Shown here: positions 15,681 to 25,721 of the stretch, piece by piece
Position numbering within the stretch: position 1 is the stretch's first letter
How the letters are laid out: every line of letters starts with the position of its first letter
Origin: PGYR01 sp046290495
GTDB taxonomy: Bacteria; Bacteroidota; Ignavibacteria; Kapaibacteriales; UBA2268
Direction: 5' to 3'
Assembly: GCA_046290495.1 (NCBI GenBank)
Contig: JBKAGT010000005.1
Span: 1-64,000, forward strand
DNA length: 64,000 nucleotides
Program-made: the position numbers and the translations under genes
The notes under the pieces: model-generated
Database searches by the model: none
The model's input: the letters and a program-made list of their open reading frames with translations, nothing else
What the model was told of the DNA's origin: nothing

Positions 15681-16132
15681 CAATGCTTTGGTACCACATT
15701 TTCTCGAGTCTTGAATTTATTAACACGAGAAAATCCCATTACTTTAGATTCATCTTCGAAAGACGTAGGTCTATTTCCGTCAAACCCTGCAGCAAATAAT
15801 AGTGAATCAGCATTTATGAATTTGATTAGACATTTAAGTACTATTTCTTCTCCACTTTCCAATTTTGTAACTATAATATCAAGGTGCATTGGATCATAAT
15901 CAGCAATTAATTTGTAAGAAACTTGTGCTTTTTCACCTTCAGCTTCAAATTCTTTTCCACCAGCTTTTAACCCTTTGTACTGTAAAGTCACATAACCAGA
16001 TGAATCAAAAGTAAAATACCCGTATTCACCATCATGCTGTCCATGCCATACGCCCACCAAATCTTCTTGTATTACCTCAGTTGATAATAGAATTATAGGG
16101 AACAATAAAAGTATGAAATTTAATTTATTCAT
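15680..16132 (-). CDS. Secreted lipocalin-like hypothetical protein
   Basis: A 150-residue protein with a signal peptide (MNKLNFILLLFPIILLSTEV). The mature part begins LVGVWHGQHDGEYGYFTFDS, a pattern usual at the first strand of small lipocalin-like beta-barrels (Gly-x-Trp followed by alternating strands). The C-terminus (PTSFEDESKVMGFSRVNKF) is short and charged. It follows a 60-aa membrane-protein gene by 28 bases on the same strand. The ligand and function are unknown. Confidence 0.65.
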   Translation of the reverse strand: MNKLNFILLLFPIILLSTEVIQEDLVGVWHGQHDGEYGYFTFDSSGYVTLQYKGLKAGGKEFEAEGEKAQVSYKLIADYDPMHLDIIVTKLESGEEIVLKCLIKFINADSLLFAAGFDGNRPTSFEDESKVMGFSRVNKFKTRENVVPKH

Positions 16133-16160
16133 GGTTACCTCTACGAGAGTTGATTAAAAG

Positions 16161-16343
16161 TCAATTAAACGACCGATAAAAACACAGCCCTACAACTACT
16201 ACCCCAACAAAGACTTCTGACAAGTTGTACAAGAACTCATTGAGGGTAAAGCTACCTGCTATGGTTAACACTCCTGCTATAACTATGTAAATAGCTATCA
16301 CTGATACGGAGAGAAAGGCTAATATTTTGTTAGTTTTTATCAT
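16161..16343 (-). CDS. Small two-TM membrane protein
   Basis: A 60-residue protein with two hydrophobic helices (about residues 8-28 and 38-55). The first has a basic N-terminus. No family is seen. It is kept as a gene because it has an ATG start, lies between two genes of the same strand with short gaps, and has a hydropathy profile that makes sense as a protein. Confidence 0.5.
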   Translation of the reverse strand: MIKTNKILAFLSVSVIAIYIVIAGVLTIAGSFTLNEFLYNLSEVFVGVVVVGLCFYRSFN

Positions 16344-16396
16344 GATAGTAGTCTCTATTTAATTAGATATTATTTATAAAATTCTTTTAATTCAAC

Positions 16397-17434
16397 TCAC
16401 TCCAAATCAAAGTAATCACCAAAATACATATAGTATTCTTCGACTTTTTCGATGTTGTCTATAACCCATTGCTGAGATTCTATTTCATTAGTAGATGAAG
16501 CTATATGAACTATAGTATCCAAATATCCCTGTTTTTTGGCGTCAATCAAATACTGCACATAGTATTCGTAGAGGAATTCTTCTATCTCATGGTCAAAATC
16601 ATCTTCGTCCCATTCAGCAAAAATTTCTATAATCATAGTCAAATAGTAAATTAGCATTTCGTTATTAGTAAGGTCCTTCTCGTTAGAATCTAATTTCAAA
16701 GCCTTCAATGATATTAAAAAATCGACAGAATTATACTTCATCGAGCTGTTTTTTGGGAAGAATGCATTTAATGTATAGCTCGAGTCACTAATTTTTTTAA
16801 CACCTGCGTCTATAGAGCTTAGCAAGTTCTCATACACCATTACTTTTCTATCTTCTTTGCTGCTCGGAAGCGTTAGGAAAAAGATTGATGATATGATTGA
16901 TTTTGTTTTTTGTTTTGTTTCGTAGAAGTTAATACTAAGATAATAGTGACTACTTGGGAATAACACATTTTTCCTAACTGTATTAGCAAAACTAAGGAGA
17001 GAAAGCGAATCTTTCATAAGTCTGCCGTAAGTGATACCCAGATTGAAGTCCAGCATGAAGAACTCTGTTTCATCTATACCATCCAGATATACTTCCACAG
17101 CTTTTTCGGGTTCTCCCAGATAGTCGAGCGAGTTGGCTTTTAGCATATAGCCAAATCCCAATAACTCGTCGCTTTCCGCATGTTCTATGGCATGACTGGC
17201 CATTTCTAGACTCATCTGATGATTACCCATAGTCGAATAAGTATAGCCTTTCTCATAGTAAGCCATACCGAGCATTTCACCCGTTTCTATCGCTTTATCA
17301 TAATATTCGATTGCCTCTTCATAATTACCCTTGTCGTGTTCAGCTATCCCTTTCATTATATATTCTTCTGCTGTCTGTTGTGCATTAGCAATACCTAATC
17401 CTGCAAAAAGTATTATAAACAATAATAATCTCAT
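16397..17434 (-). CDS. Secreted TPR-repeat protein
   Basis: A 345-residue protein with a signal peptide (MRLLLFIILFAGLGIANAQQ). Tetratricopeptide repeats cover at least residues 20-160; the first is EEYIMKGIAEHDKGNYEEAI and the next units follow at 34-residue spacing (YYEKGYTYSTMGNHQMSLEM). The second half is helical without clear repeats and ends in an acidic aromatic tail. It is probably a periplasmic scaffold. It is the first gene of a minus-strand group with the two small genes after it. Confidence 0.75.
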   Translation of the reverse strand: MRLLLFIILFAGLGIANAQQTAEEYIMKGIAEHDKGNYEEAIEYYDKAIETGEMLGMAYYEKGYTYSTMGNHQMSLEMASHAIEHAESDELLGFGYMLKANSLDYLGEPEKAVEVYLDGIDETEFFMLDFNLGITYGRLMKDSLSLLSFANTVRKNVLFPSSHYYLSINFYETKQKTKSIISSIFFLTLPSSKEDRKVMVYENLLSSIDAGVKKISDSSYTLNAFFPKNSSMKYNSVDFLISLKALKLDSNEKDLTNNEMLIYYLTMIIEIFAEWDEDDFDHEIEEFLYEYYVQYLIDAKKQGYLDTIVHIASSTNEIESQQWVIDNIEKVEEYYMYFGDYFDLE

Positions 17435-17479
17435 ATTTCCCCTTGTAATAATTTCTATTGTTAGCGAGTTTCACCTGTC

Positions 17480-17525
17480 TTAATAATTAATATACCAATT
17501 CCCATCAAACTGAGCAAATATTGTT
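17480..17525 (-). pseudogene. Decayed second copy of the FAQF-NWY tail
   Basis: On the minus strand the frame reads TIFAQFDGNWYINY and stops, with an in-frame stop just before it. It matches ITFAQFVGNWYNE of the remnant at 15.6 kb and, like it, is preceded by a C/T/A-rich word. It is a fragment only. Confidence 0.5.
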
Positions 17526-17916
17526 TAGGTTGGGGTAGGGGTAGGCTATTCGGTCTGCTCAGAGTGACGGCATTTCGACAAACTCAATGACCTCACACTT
17601 TGTCCTCCGCTGGCAACCCCATAGGGGTTGAATATCTGTAGCAACTGATAGAAAGCCTAAGAGCTGCTCCATAGGAGTAGAACAAATTGTTGTTGCACCG
17701 CTACGCGGCTTTGTGATTGTTGTTATGTCCTATTCTACAGATATATAGCCACTCTGCGGCTATTAGTTTTATTCAATCGACTACGCTCGGTGTTCCTGAC
17801 TGTGACACCTTACAAACCCACCTAAATCCTCCCTTGTCAAGGAGGACTTACACAATTTAGCTCCCCCTTGCGTGTCACGTCTTTAGCGTGAATAAAGGGG
17901 GGTGAGGGGATTGAAA

Positions 17917-17954
17917 TAAAAAAAGGATTGCCGAGCCGAAGCCAAACAATCCTT
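17917..17954 (-). terminator. Intrinsic terminator of the M2 peptidase gene
   Basis: On the minus strand the stem AAGGATTG...CAATCCTT (arms 17,947-17,954 and 17,923-17,930) encloses an inner GGC-TTCG-GCT hairpin and is followed by a run of T. It begins 28 bases after the peptidase stop codon. This is a textbook rho-independent terminator. Confidence 0.85.
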
Positions 17955-17981
17955 GTAAACTTAACAAACGTGGGGGAGGGA

Positions 17982-19808
17982 TTACATTTCTACGCTTTCT
18001 GGTAGTGTGTGCTCTCTGCCCTTGTTTTGCTCTTTTAGCCAATCATATAGTGGGTCGAAATATTCTAACATTGCTTTCGCGCTTATCTCTTCGCCCAGTT
18101 CGTCTTTCATTAGCTCTCTCCAGTCAGCAGTAGCTCCTGGTGATAATATCTTTTTAAGGAAGTCACCTGTCTCTTTGCTACCCCAGTAGTTAGTGTTGTG
18201 TGGGTCTTGCTTCAATATGTTCTTAGCAATGTGGTCGTGCAGTTGGAACAAGGTTACGATAGACAGTGCGTAGTCATAGTATTGAGCAGGGTCATTGTTG
18301 ATGTGAGTCTTAGTACATGGGTCGCAGTACTCTTCGCCTCTTTCGTTCGGAGGTACTATTCCCTGGTACTTCTTCTTGATTTCCCACCACTTGCTGTTGA
18401 ACTGGTCAACTGGTAAGTTCTCTGCGTATAGTGAGTGTTCGAACTCAGTCATCACACCAGCACCCCAAGGCACTAATACTACTTGTTCCAGAGCTTCTTT
18501 TAGCAATAGTTTTATCTCGTCTAACTCTACGTTCTCTGGCAATAGGCCTCTTCCTTGTAAGAATGGCTTTTGCATTGCCGCCAAACCAAGCATTGAGCCA
18601 ACGCCTTCGTGGAATGCTCTGTTTGCTCCACCTCTCAGGATGTAAGGTACATCGGGGTTAGAGTATAGAATGTAGTAGTATATGTGGCCAAGTTCATGCA
18701 GAGTAGTACCCCACCATTTTGTGTTTGGCTCTACGCTCATAAGTGAACGCACATCGTCGTCTAAGTTTAGGTGCCATGCCGAAGCGTGGTTGTTTTTCAT
18801 ATAGTCAGCATCTGCTGGTAATGGGTATAAGCTAGACTTCTCGTAGAATACCTCTGGTAGTGCAGGCAAGCCAATGCTCATGTAGAACTCTTCGCCTGTT
18901 TTCACAATCCACTCTGCAGATTTTTCTGCTAATATTCCGTCAAGGTCGAAACCTTCTACGTCAACTATTGAGTTCCATTCTTGACCCCATCTGTTCGGTA
19001 ACCAGTGAGCAGGAAGGTATTCAGGAACTTCTTTGCCATATTGATTAGCTAATTCGTGTCTTGTCCAAGTGTGAAGCTCTCTGTATAGTGGCCAAATGTC
19101 ATTGATTAATTTGTGTAATAGCTCACGCATTTCCGTTACGTCCATACCATAGTCAGAAACTTGGTAGTGGAGGAAGTTGTCATAGCCCAATGGCTGTACA
19201 GTCTCGTTTCTTAGTCCACGAAGAGTGTCAATCCCAGTCTTCAGGGTCTTGCCAATCTCCTTGCTCGCTTCCCATGCAGCAAGTTTTTCGTTTAGCCCTT
19301 TTTTGCTGGCTAATACTTTGTCAATTTCATTTGTAGAAACTTCCTTGCCATTAAGCGTGTATTTGTAACCGTAAAGCTTTTTAGTTTGTGCAGCTTCTGC
19401 AGCAATCTTATCGTCAATTAGCGAGCCGAGAGTAGATGGGTTACCAGCGGCAGAGTATTTTATAGCTTCCAATTGTTTCACTTGCAGTGGAGTTAGTTTG
19501 TCTTTCTGATCCAAATATTTGTCAGCAGTCTCTATGTTCTCCTCGCTACCAGTGAAGTCAGCCATTGCTTTCGAAGCAACTTTTACTTCATACTCGGCAG
19601 TTGTGTCGCCTTCCACTATGTGAGTGTTCAGCTCCCACTCAGCCAATGCAGCGTCGTAGTAAAGTCTTTGTAACTCATTGTTATAGCTTTCTAAGTAGGT
19701 GTTAACGGAATCTTGTAGGGCAGAGTTGTCCTCTACATTTTCTTTATTGCTTTCAGCACATGCAAAAAGCAACAAAGCAGATAGTACTAATAAAGAGATA
19801 TTCTTCAT
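17982..19808 (-). CDS. M2-family peptidyl-dipeptidase (ACE-like) lipoprotein
   Basis: The 608-residue protein has a lipoprotein signal (LLVLSALLLFAC, then AESNKE). The zinc site of gluzincin peptidases is present: HELGH near residue 370 in TTLHELGHIYYY, and the third ligand Glu in AFHEGVGSM about 25 residues later. Length and overall pattern fit family M2, bacterial relatives of angiotensin-converting enzyme, which release dipeptides from peptide C-termini. The enzyme would act on peptides outside the inner membrane. It is a single gene with its own terminator and a long repeat-filled upstream region. Its sequence is somewhat richer in GC than its neighbours. Confidence 0.92.
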   Translation of the reverse strand: MKNISLLVLSALLLFACAESNKENVEDNSALQDSVNTYLESYNNELQRLYYDAALAEWELNTHIVEGDTTAEYEVKVASKAMADFTGSEENIETADKYLDQKDKLTPLQVKQLEAIKYSAAGNPSTLGSLIDDKIAAEAAQTKKLYGYKYTLNGKEVSTNEIDKVLASKKGLNEKLAAWEASKEIGKTLKTGIDTLRGLRNETVQPLGYDNFLHYQVSDYGMDVTEMRELLHKLINDIWPLYRELHTWTRHELANQYGKEVPEYLPAHWLPNRWGQEWNSIVDVEGFDLDGILAEKSAEWIVKTGEEFYMSIGLPALPEVFYEKSSLYPLPADADYMKNNHASAWHLNLDDDVRSLMSVEPNTKWWGTTLHELGHIYYYILYSNPDVPYILRGGANRAFHEGVGSMLGLAAMQKPFLQGRGLLPENVELDEIKLLLKEALEQVVLVPWGAGVMTEFEHSLYAENLPVDQFNSKWWEIKKKYQGIVPPNERGEEYCDPCTKTHINNDPAQYYDYALSIVTLFQLHDHIAKNILKQDPHNTNYWGSKETGDFLKKILSPGATADWRELMKDELGEEISAKAMLEYFDPLYDWLKEQNKGREHTLPESVEM

Positions 19809-20309
19809 TGTAAACCTTTAAATTTGTTTTAAATAAACTATTTATTAATTGTCAGTTTTTTTATAATCTCATCAGACACAGTTTTAAATATATATAAATA
19901 ATTACCAGAATCCAGATTTTGTTGATTTATTTTCTGGTGGGGGTGGGTGAACCCACTACTGTCATCCTGAACGAATGTGAAGGATCCATGTTTAGATAAA
20001 CTAAGTCTGAATGCATTATCACAACAGTTATGTTTAATAATAGATAGACTCTTCGGACTCCTTCGAATCTTCAGAGTGACATTGGTGTTCTTTCAGTCCT
20101 CGCAGTGACAATACCCCCCCCCTGTCTGAACAAGTTCAGACAGCTCCTCCGAAGCCGCACAGGTGACTGTCTTAGACTAAATGTGAAGCCAATGGCATTG
20201 GCTTAAGGTGGCACTTTCAACTCCGTATGATTAAAAAGTAATACACTTTGTTGGAAAATCTTGCTGGTTGTATTATATTGTCTAATTGCCAACTGAATCA
20301 TAATCCTGA
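19809..20309. repeat. Gene-free stretch with mosaic repeat and REP palindromes
   Basis: No gene is seen. The stretch at 19,960-20,160 reads GTCATCCTGAACGAATG, AGATAGACTCTTCGGACTC, CAGTCCTCGCAGTGACA, the palindrome TGTCTGAACAAGTTCAGACA (20,123-20,142) and CTCCTCCGAAGCCGCAC, matching the block at 8.9-9.06 kb in order. A second perfect palindrome, AAGCCAATGGCATTGGCTT (20,186-20,204), follows. The last 60 bases are the promoter region of the macroglobulin gene. Confidence 0.7.
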
Positions 20310-23300
20310 ATGAAAAAGCTCATCTTTTTATTTTTAATATTACTCGCTTCATGCTCTGACAAATATCAACTAGAATTTGAAATAGAAAACGAAGATTCAA
20401 AGTTTGAGACAAATCAAACAATCATTTTCGAATCCTCGCATGAGCTAAAAAACGACTCTTTGCTAGGTATTTGGATGGACAATTCTCTTCTTAGTTTCGA
20501 GCCTGAATTAGAGGGTTCAGTCAGGTGGTCAACCAAAAATAGATTAGAATTTTATCCCAATGAGCATTACTTACCCGAGACTAAATACTCTATCACTCTT
20601 AACAAAGCACTGCTCGAAATGTTCGATGGGTTGGAGTCTGTAAGTGAAGACCCAATAGAACTTAAAACTGCAGACTTCGAGTTACAGAGTATTATTGGGC
20701 AATGGAGTATAAAAACTAATAGTGTCAACAAAGATATAATCAATGTTCAGTTGCTATTCAATAGAAAAGTAAACCCAGTTGATGTGGCCGAAAAATTAGT
20801 GTTGAGTATTGATGGTGAGAAAATAGACTCGCGGCTAAAAACTACTGAAAAGTCTGAGAATGTGGTGTTCGAACTTCCTCTTTCTGATGCTAGAGAATAT
20901 AATGACAAAACATTGGATATCAAAATAGAAAGTGGAGTTAGGTTGGCTGACTCTGATTGGGCTACTACTAAGTCACTTACTGCTGAATACGATTTACCAT
21001 CTATCAACGACCTTGAAGTGCTAGACTATAAAATTGGTACTGATAAAGGCAAATCTTATGTGAGATTATATCTGAATCAAGCACTAGAACAGGATAAATT
21101 CAAAAAAGAACAAATCAAAATTGACCCAGAGATTAAGTTCGATGTCGAAGTTACTGATTTTGGAGTTCTGATAAGCGGGGATTTTGAGCAAGCAACAGCT
21201 TATGAGGTCACTGTAAATGAGAACATCACAAGTATATATGGTAGGAATTTAAATTCCGAATATGTAGCAAATATCAATTTTTCTAATGTGGAACCTTCTG
21301 TTGACTTTAGTTCCAAAAATATGATTTATCTATCAAAGAATAGACATAGGAATATTGGAATATCTGCAGTTGGGTTAGACAGTGTAAAGATTACTATTGC
21401 TAAAATTTATCAGAATAATCTGCTAGCCCTATTTAATAATGGGAAAAGATATAGATATGCCTATGACAACGATGATAATTGGCATAGTTTCTATGCATAT
21501 AACATTGAAAAATATGGCGATATAGTATTAGATGAAGTTTACAGCACTAGAAAACTAAGTGGAAATGGAGTGATAAAGGCCTTCGATTTTAGGATAGATG
21601 ACAAAATCGAGAAACAGGGGTTATACGTAATGACTGTATCTTCCCCAGATAAATATTGGATTCAACAAAGCCAGTTAGTATCATTATCTGATATAGGATT
21701 AATAGTAAAGAAATCTAAAAATGACTTGTATGTATTTGCTAATTCTTTGAGTGAAAATAAGACATTCAGTGATGTCAATATATCTATATTAAGTAACAAA
21801 AATCAAATAGAACAAAATGCTATCACTAATTCCAACGGTATAGCTGTTTTCAAAGACTATAATAATAACGGTGTAGTTGACATAGAGCCAGCAATAATTG
21901 TTGCTAAGAAAGGAGATGATATCAATTACCTTCCTTTGGATGGTAAGTTCAAAGTTAATGATTTTGAGTTCGACACACGTGGTACAAGTGCATCAGATTA
22001 CAAAGCTTTTTTCTATGGAGATAGAAATATATATAGACCAGGGGAGACAGTAGTTTTTAGTGGTATAGTTAGAGATAAAAACTGGGAGAATATTAACAAT
22101 GTACCAATAACTGCCCAAATAAATACTCCTATGGGCAACCTTTATAAGGAATTGAAAATAAACTTGAATGATGAGAGTGGTTTCGACAGCAAAATCAAAT
22201 TCCCAACTACTGCATTGACTGGAACATATTGGGTAGATTATTATATTAGCGAAGACATCTACTTAGGCAGGTATCCTTTCAAAGTAGAAGAGTTTATGCC
22301 TGACAGACTGAAAATAAATCTAAGCTCCTCAAAAGATGAATATTATAATTCTGATACTTTATCCATATCTGCAACAGTTAACAATCTATATGGTACCATT
22401 GCAAAGAATAGGAATTACGAACTAACATTTTCAACTCGCCGTAAGCAGCTACAATTTGATAAATTCAGTGATTACAGTTTTAATGTAAAGGTTGAGAATC
22501 AAATTAATTTTGAGAATCTTGATAAAGTTATTACTGGGAAAACAGATGAAAACGGTGAGTTAGAGTACACCAAACAGCTCTTACAGATTTATAACAATAA
22601 TGGAATACTGACCACAAGAGCACACCTGACAGTATTTGATGAAAATGGGAGACCGGTTAACAAGTCAATAGAGTACGATATTCTAACACAGAAAGTCTTC
22701 TATGGTATAGGTGAGTTTGATTACTATAACAATGTGAATTCTAATGTAGTAATACCAATTGTGGCAATAGATAAGAATCAGAAGATTCAGAATAAAAAGC
22801 TATTGGTACAAATAATAAGATACAAATGGAATTCAGTTCTAGTTAAAAATGATAACGGTAACTATATATACAAATCTCAAAAAGAAGAGGAGTTGATAGA
22901 AGAGAAAGAAATTACGAGCTACGATAAAGTAACTAAGTATTCTTTCAGAACACACCAGCCAGGTAGCTATGAGATTAGAGTTAGGGGAGTAGGAGAACCT
23001 AACTATACTACCAAAGGATTCTATTGCTATGATTGGGGCGGATGGAATAGCAGTAGTGCAGGCGATTTTGAAATAGATAAGGAAGGTAAAGTAACTATAG
23101 AAACTGAAAAAGATAGTTATAATATCGGAGACAAGTGTAAGGTTCTATTCAAAACTCCATTCGATGGCAAGCTGTTAGTTACTTTGGAAAGAGATGGCAT
23201 ATATTATAATAAGTACCTGAACACCAACAATAAAAGCGCTTCACTTGAATTAGATTTATTAGAAGAGTACGTACCAAATGTGTACATTTCTGCTATTCTA

Positions 23301-25721
23301 TTCAAGAAAGTTGACAACGGTGCACTTCCACTGACAGTAGCGTATGGCTATAAGTCTGTAGAAGTGGTCAAGAAAAGTAATAGAATAGAAATGGAGATAA
23401 TAGCTCCAGACAAATCAAGATCAAATCTTAGTCAAAGAATAAAGATAAAAACTAATGTAAAGGATAGAAATGTACACGTAACCTTAGCTGCAGTTGATGA
23501 GGGGATACTGCAAGTTACGAATTACAAAACACCAGACCCTTATAATTTCTTTTACAAACAATACGGATTAGATGTAGATTCTTATACCGTTTACCCTTAC
23601 CTGTACCCAGAATTAAAATTAACTGACGGTCAGTCTGGTGGTGATGGTAGTGATGAAGAAATCATGATCGATGGTAGGGTCAATCCTTTGTCTAATAAGA
23701 GAGTAAAGTTGCTTTCTTACTGGAGTGGAGTACTTAAAACAGACAGAAATGGGGTAGTAGAAACAAATTTGGATATACCTCAGTTTTCCGGGGCTGTACG
23801 ACTAATGGCAGTTGCTTATAAGGGTAAATCATTTGGTTCTGCCGATAAAGAAATGAAAATAGCAGATCCTATTGTTATCAACTCTTCCGTACCTCGGTTC
23901 CTTAGCCCTAACGACAAGTTGAAACTAGTAGTGACTATGTCGAATACCGAGGACAAATCAACAAAAGCAAAAGTTAGACTTGTTCTAGATGACATGATTA
24001 TAAACACATCAGATAATCAAAAGAGCATTACATTAGGTGCTAATGAAGAAAAACAAATCGAATTCGAAGTGAAGTCAATTGATATGATAGGCAGTTCGAA
24101 AATAAAAGTAGTTGTCGAAGGGCACAACAGCAAATTTGAACACATTACTGATGTGACTATACGTCCGGTTTCTTCTCTACAAAAGAGCAGTGGTAACGGA
24201 TTACTACCTAGTGGCAATTCACTAAAATTGAATTTGCTGTCTAATTATATTCCTTCTACTAATAAGTCAAAAGTTGTGATATCAAAATCACCACTCATTT
24301 CTCAATTAGATAATTTGAATTATTTACTACAATATCCTCATGGTTGTGTAGAGCAAACAGTATCAAAAGTATTTCCACAATTATATTTCAAAGACTTGCT
24401 AGAGATTTCAGAAAGCAATTCTACAAAAGCGGCAGTCTCAATAGCAAATGAAAATATTAATACTGCCATATCTAAGCTATCATCATTTCAACTATTTGAT
24501 GGAGGTTTATCATATTGGCAAGGAAGTAACAAAAGTAATAAATGGGGTTCTATATATGCGGCACATTTCTTAACAGAAGCTAAAAACAATGGTTTCAATG
24601 TAAATAGCGGCATGTTAAAAAGCCTGTATAACTACCTTAATTATCAAGGATTAGAAAAGTCTTTTGTCAGGGACTATTACAGAGATGGTAAATTTATTCA
24701 GCTTTATGATAGAAGCATTTTCTATTCATTATACGTGTTGTCATTAGCTGGTAAACCAGATATAAGCACCATGAATATGTATAAAACCAATATGCAATAT
24801 CTGAGTGAGGATTCCAGATTCTTACTAGCATCCGCTTATAAGTTAGCAGGTGATGAAGACAGCTACTCAGACATTTTGCCAGAAAATTATTCTGAGAAAG
24901 ATATACGTAGCAAAACAGGTGGCACTTTTGCATCTACAGTTAGAAATATGGCGATTAGTTTATTGTCATTGATCGAAATAGATTCTGATGATTATAGAGT
25001 TATGAGCTTGTCAAACAAGCTATCTAATATATTAAAAAGTAAAACCTATCTGTCTACTCAGGAAAGGGCTTTTGCACTATTAGCTCTCGGCAAACTAGCA
25101 TCTAAGAAAACCCATAGCTCTGCCAATGGTTCTATAGTCAACAATGATAAAGTATATAAATTAGGCGATAAAAAATTCCTCACTGAGACTTTTGAAAATA
25201 CGAATGTTAGTATCAAATCTACTGGTGAAGATGAGTTGTATTACTATTGGGAATCTAGTGGACTGACCAAAGATGGCTCTTATAAAAATGAAAACAGTAA
25301 GCTGAAAGTCAGTAGAACTTATTATGATAGAGAGGGGAATAAAGTTGATGACAAGTTTAGACAGGGTGATCTGGTAATAGTAGAGCTACAGGTGTCACTA
25401 CTAAACAAAGTAGATATAGTTGATAATATTGCCATTACAGATATGTTACCAGCTGGATTCGAAATAGATAACCCAAGACTAAATAATGAAAATAAAGACT
25501 ATAATTGGATGGATGCTAATGTACCAGAATACATTGATTATAGAGATGATAGAATCAATATGTTCACATCGCTAAGTCACCGTCAACCATCTAAAAAGTT
25601 CTATTACATTTGTAGAGCAGTAACAAAAGGTGAATTCAACAAAGGAGTTGTGAGTGCTGATGCTATGTACGATGGCTCTTATAGGTCTTATCATGGTGGG
25701 GGTAAAATCACTATAGAATGA
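20310..25721 (+). CDS. Bacterial alpha-2-macroglobulin lipoprotein
   Basis: An 1803-residue protein with a lipoprotein signal (LFLILLASCSDKY). It has the macroglobulin layout: several MG beta-sandwich domains, a bait-like middle region and a thioester domain with the Cys-x-Glu-Gln motif in YPHGCVEQTVSK near residue 1345, inside the usual all-alpha domain, then a C-terminal receptor-like domain. Bacterial members trap foreign proteases in the periplasm. The motif is CVEQ where animals have CGEQ, as is common in bacteria. Its stop overlaps the start of pbpC by 4 bases, the well-known macroglobulin/PBP1C pairing, which suggests joint defence and repair of the cell wall. Confidence 0.93.
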   Translation: MKKLIFLFLILLASCSDKYQLEFEIENEDSKFETNQTIIFESSHELKNDSLLGIWMDNSLLSFEPELEGSVRWSTKNRLEFYPNEHYLPETKYSITLNKALLEMFDGLESVSEDPIELKTADFELQSIIGQWSIKTNSVNKDIINVQLLFNRKVNPVDVAEKLVLSIDGEKIDSRLKTTEKSENVVFELPLSDAREYNDKTLDIKIESGVRLADSDWATTKSLTAEYDLPSINDLEVLDYKIGTDKGKSYVRLYLNQALEQDKFKKEQIKIDPEIKFDVEVTDFGVLISGDFEQATAYEVTVNENITSIYGRNLNSEYVANINFSNVEPSVDFSSKNMIYLSKNRHRNIGISAVGLDSVKITIAKIYQNNLLALFNNGKRYRYAYDNDDNWHSFYAYNIEKYGDIVLDEVYSTRKLSGNGVIKAFDFRIDDKIEKQGLYVMTVSSPDKYWIQQSQLVSLSDIGLIVKKSKNDLYVFANSLSENKTFSDVNISILSNKNQIEQNAITNSNGIAVFKDYNNNGVVDIEPAIIVAKKGDDINYLPLDGKFKVNDFEFDTRGTSASDYKAFFYGDRNIYRPGETVVFSGIVRDKNWENINNVPITAQINTPMGNLYKELKINLNDESGFDSKIKFPTTALTGTYWVDYYISEDIYLGRYPFKVEEFMPDRLKINLSSSKDEYYNSDTLSISATVNNLYGTIAKNRNYELTFSTRRKQLQFDKFSDYSFNVKVENQINFENLDKVITGKTDENGELEYTKQLLQIYNNNGILTTRAHLTVFDENGRPVNKSIEYDILTQKVFYGIGEFDYYNNVNSNVVIPIVAIDKNQKIQNKKLLVQIIRYKWNSVLVKNDNGNYIYKSQKEEELIEEKEITSYDKVTKYSFRTHQPGSYEIRVRGVGEPNYTTKGFYCYDWGGWNSSSAGDFEIDKEGKVTIETEKDSYNIGDKCKVLFKTPFDGKLLVTLERDGIYYNKYLNTNNKSASLELDLLEEYVPNVYISAILFKKVDNGALPLTVAYGYKSVEVVKKSNRIEMEIIAPDKSRSNLSQRIKIKTNVKDRNVHVTLAAVDEGILQVTNYKTPDPYNFFYKQYGLDVDSYTVYPYLYPELKLTDGQSGGDGSDEEIMIDGRVNPLSNKRVKLLSYWSGVLKTDRNGVVETNLDIPQFSGAVRLMAVAYKGKSFGSADKEMKIADPIVINSSVPRFLSPNDKLKLVVTMSNTEDKSTKAKVRLVLDDMIINTSDNQKSITLGANEEKQIEFEVKSIDMIGSSKIKVVVEGHNSKFEHITDVTIRPVSSLQKSSGNGLLPSGNSLKLNLLSNYIPSTNKSKVVISKSPLISQLDNLNYLLQYPHGCVEQTVSKVFPQLYFKDLLEISESNSTKAAVSIANENINTAISKLSSFQLFDGGLSYWQGSNKSNKWGSIYAAHFLTEAKNNGFNVNSGMLKSLYNYLNYQGLEKSFVRDYYRDGKFIQLYDRSIFYSLYVLSLAGKPDISTMNMYKTNMQYLSEDSRFLLASAYKLAGDEDSYSDILPENYSEKDIRSKTGGTFASTVRNMAISLLSLIEIDSDDYRVMSLSNKLSNILKSKTYLSTQERAFALLALGKLASKKTHSSANGSIVNNDKVYKLGDKKFLTETFENTNVSIKSTGEDELYYYWESSGLTKDGSYKNENSKLKVSRTYYDREGNKVDDKFRQGDLVIVELQVSLLNKVDIVDNIAITDMLPAGFEIDNPRLNNENKDYNWMDANVPEYIDYRDDRINMFTSLSHRQPSKKFYYICRAVTKGEFNKGVVSADAMYDGSYRSYHGGGKITIE

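Larger units (their letters stand above)
17435..17981. repeat. Gene-free stretch with mosaic dispersed repeats
   Basis: No gene is seen. In order it holds a decayed copy of the FAQF-NWY tail (17,480-17,525, minus), a GC-rich word GGTTGGGGTAGGGGTAGG, a mosaic repeat that includes AACCCCATAGGGGTTGAATA and later its inverse-related text around CTACGCGGC, and a block around TCCTCCCTTGTCAAGGAGGA (17,830-17,850), itself palindromic. It closes with the terminator of the peptidase gene. Such repeats are widespread non-coding elements in Bacteroidota-like genomes. Confidence 0.65.

Noticed and set aside
15657..15899. 80-codon plus-strand frame starting MGRGGGGAQCFG
   Set aside because: It runs opposite the secreted lipocalin-like gene and begins in the G-rich repeat word; its translation looks random.
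18007..19048. Plus-strand open frames opposite the M2 peptidase gene
   Set aside because: Compositional shadows of a strongly supported gene; their translations have no domain-like features.
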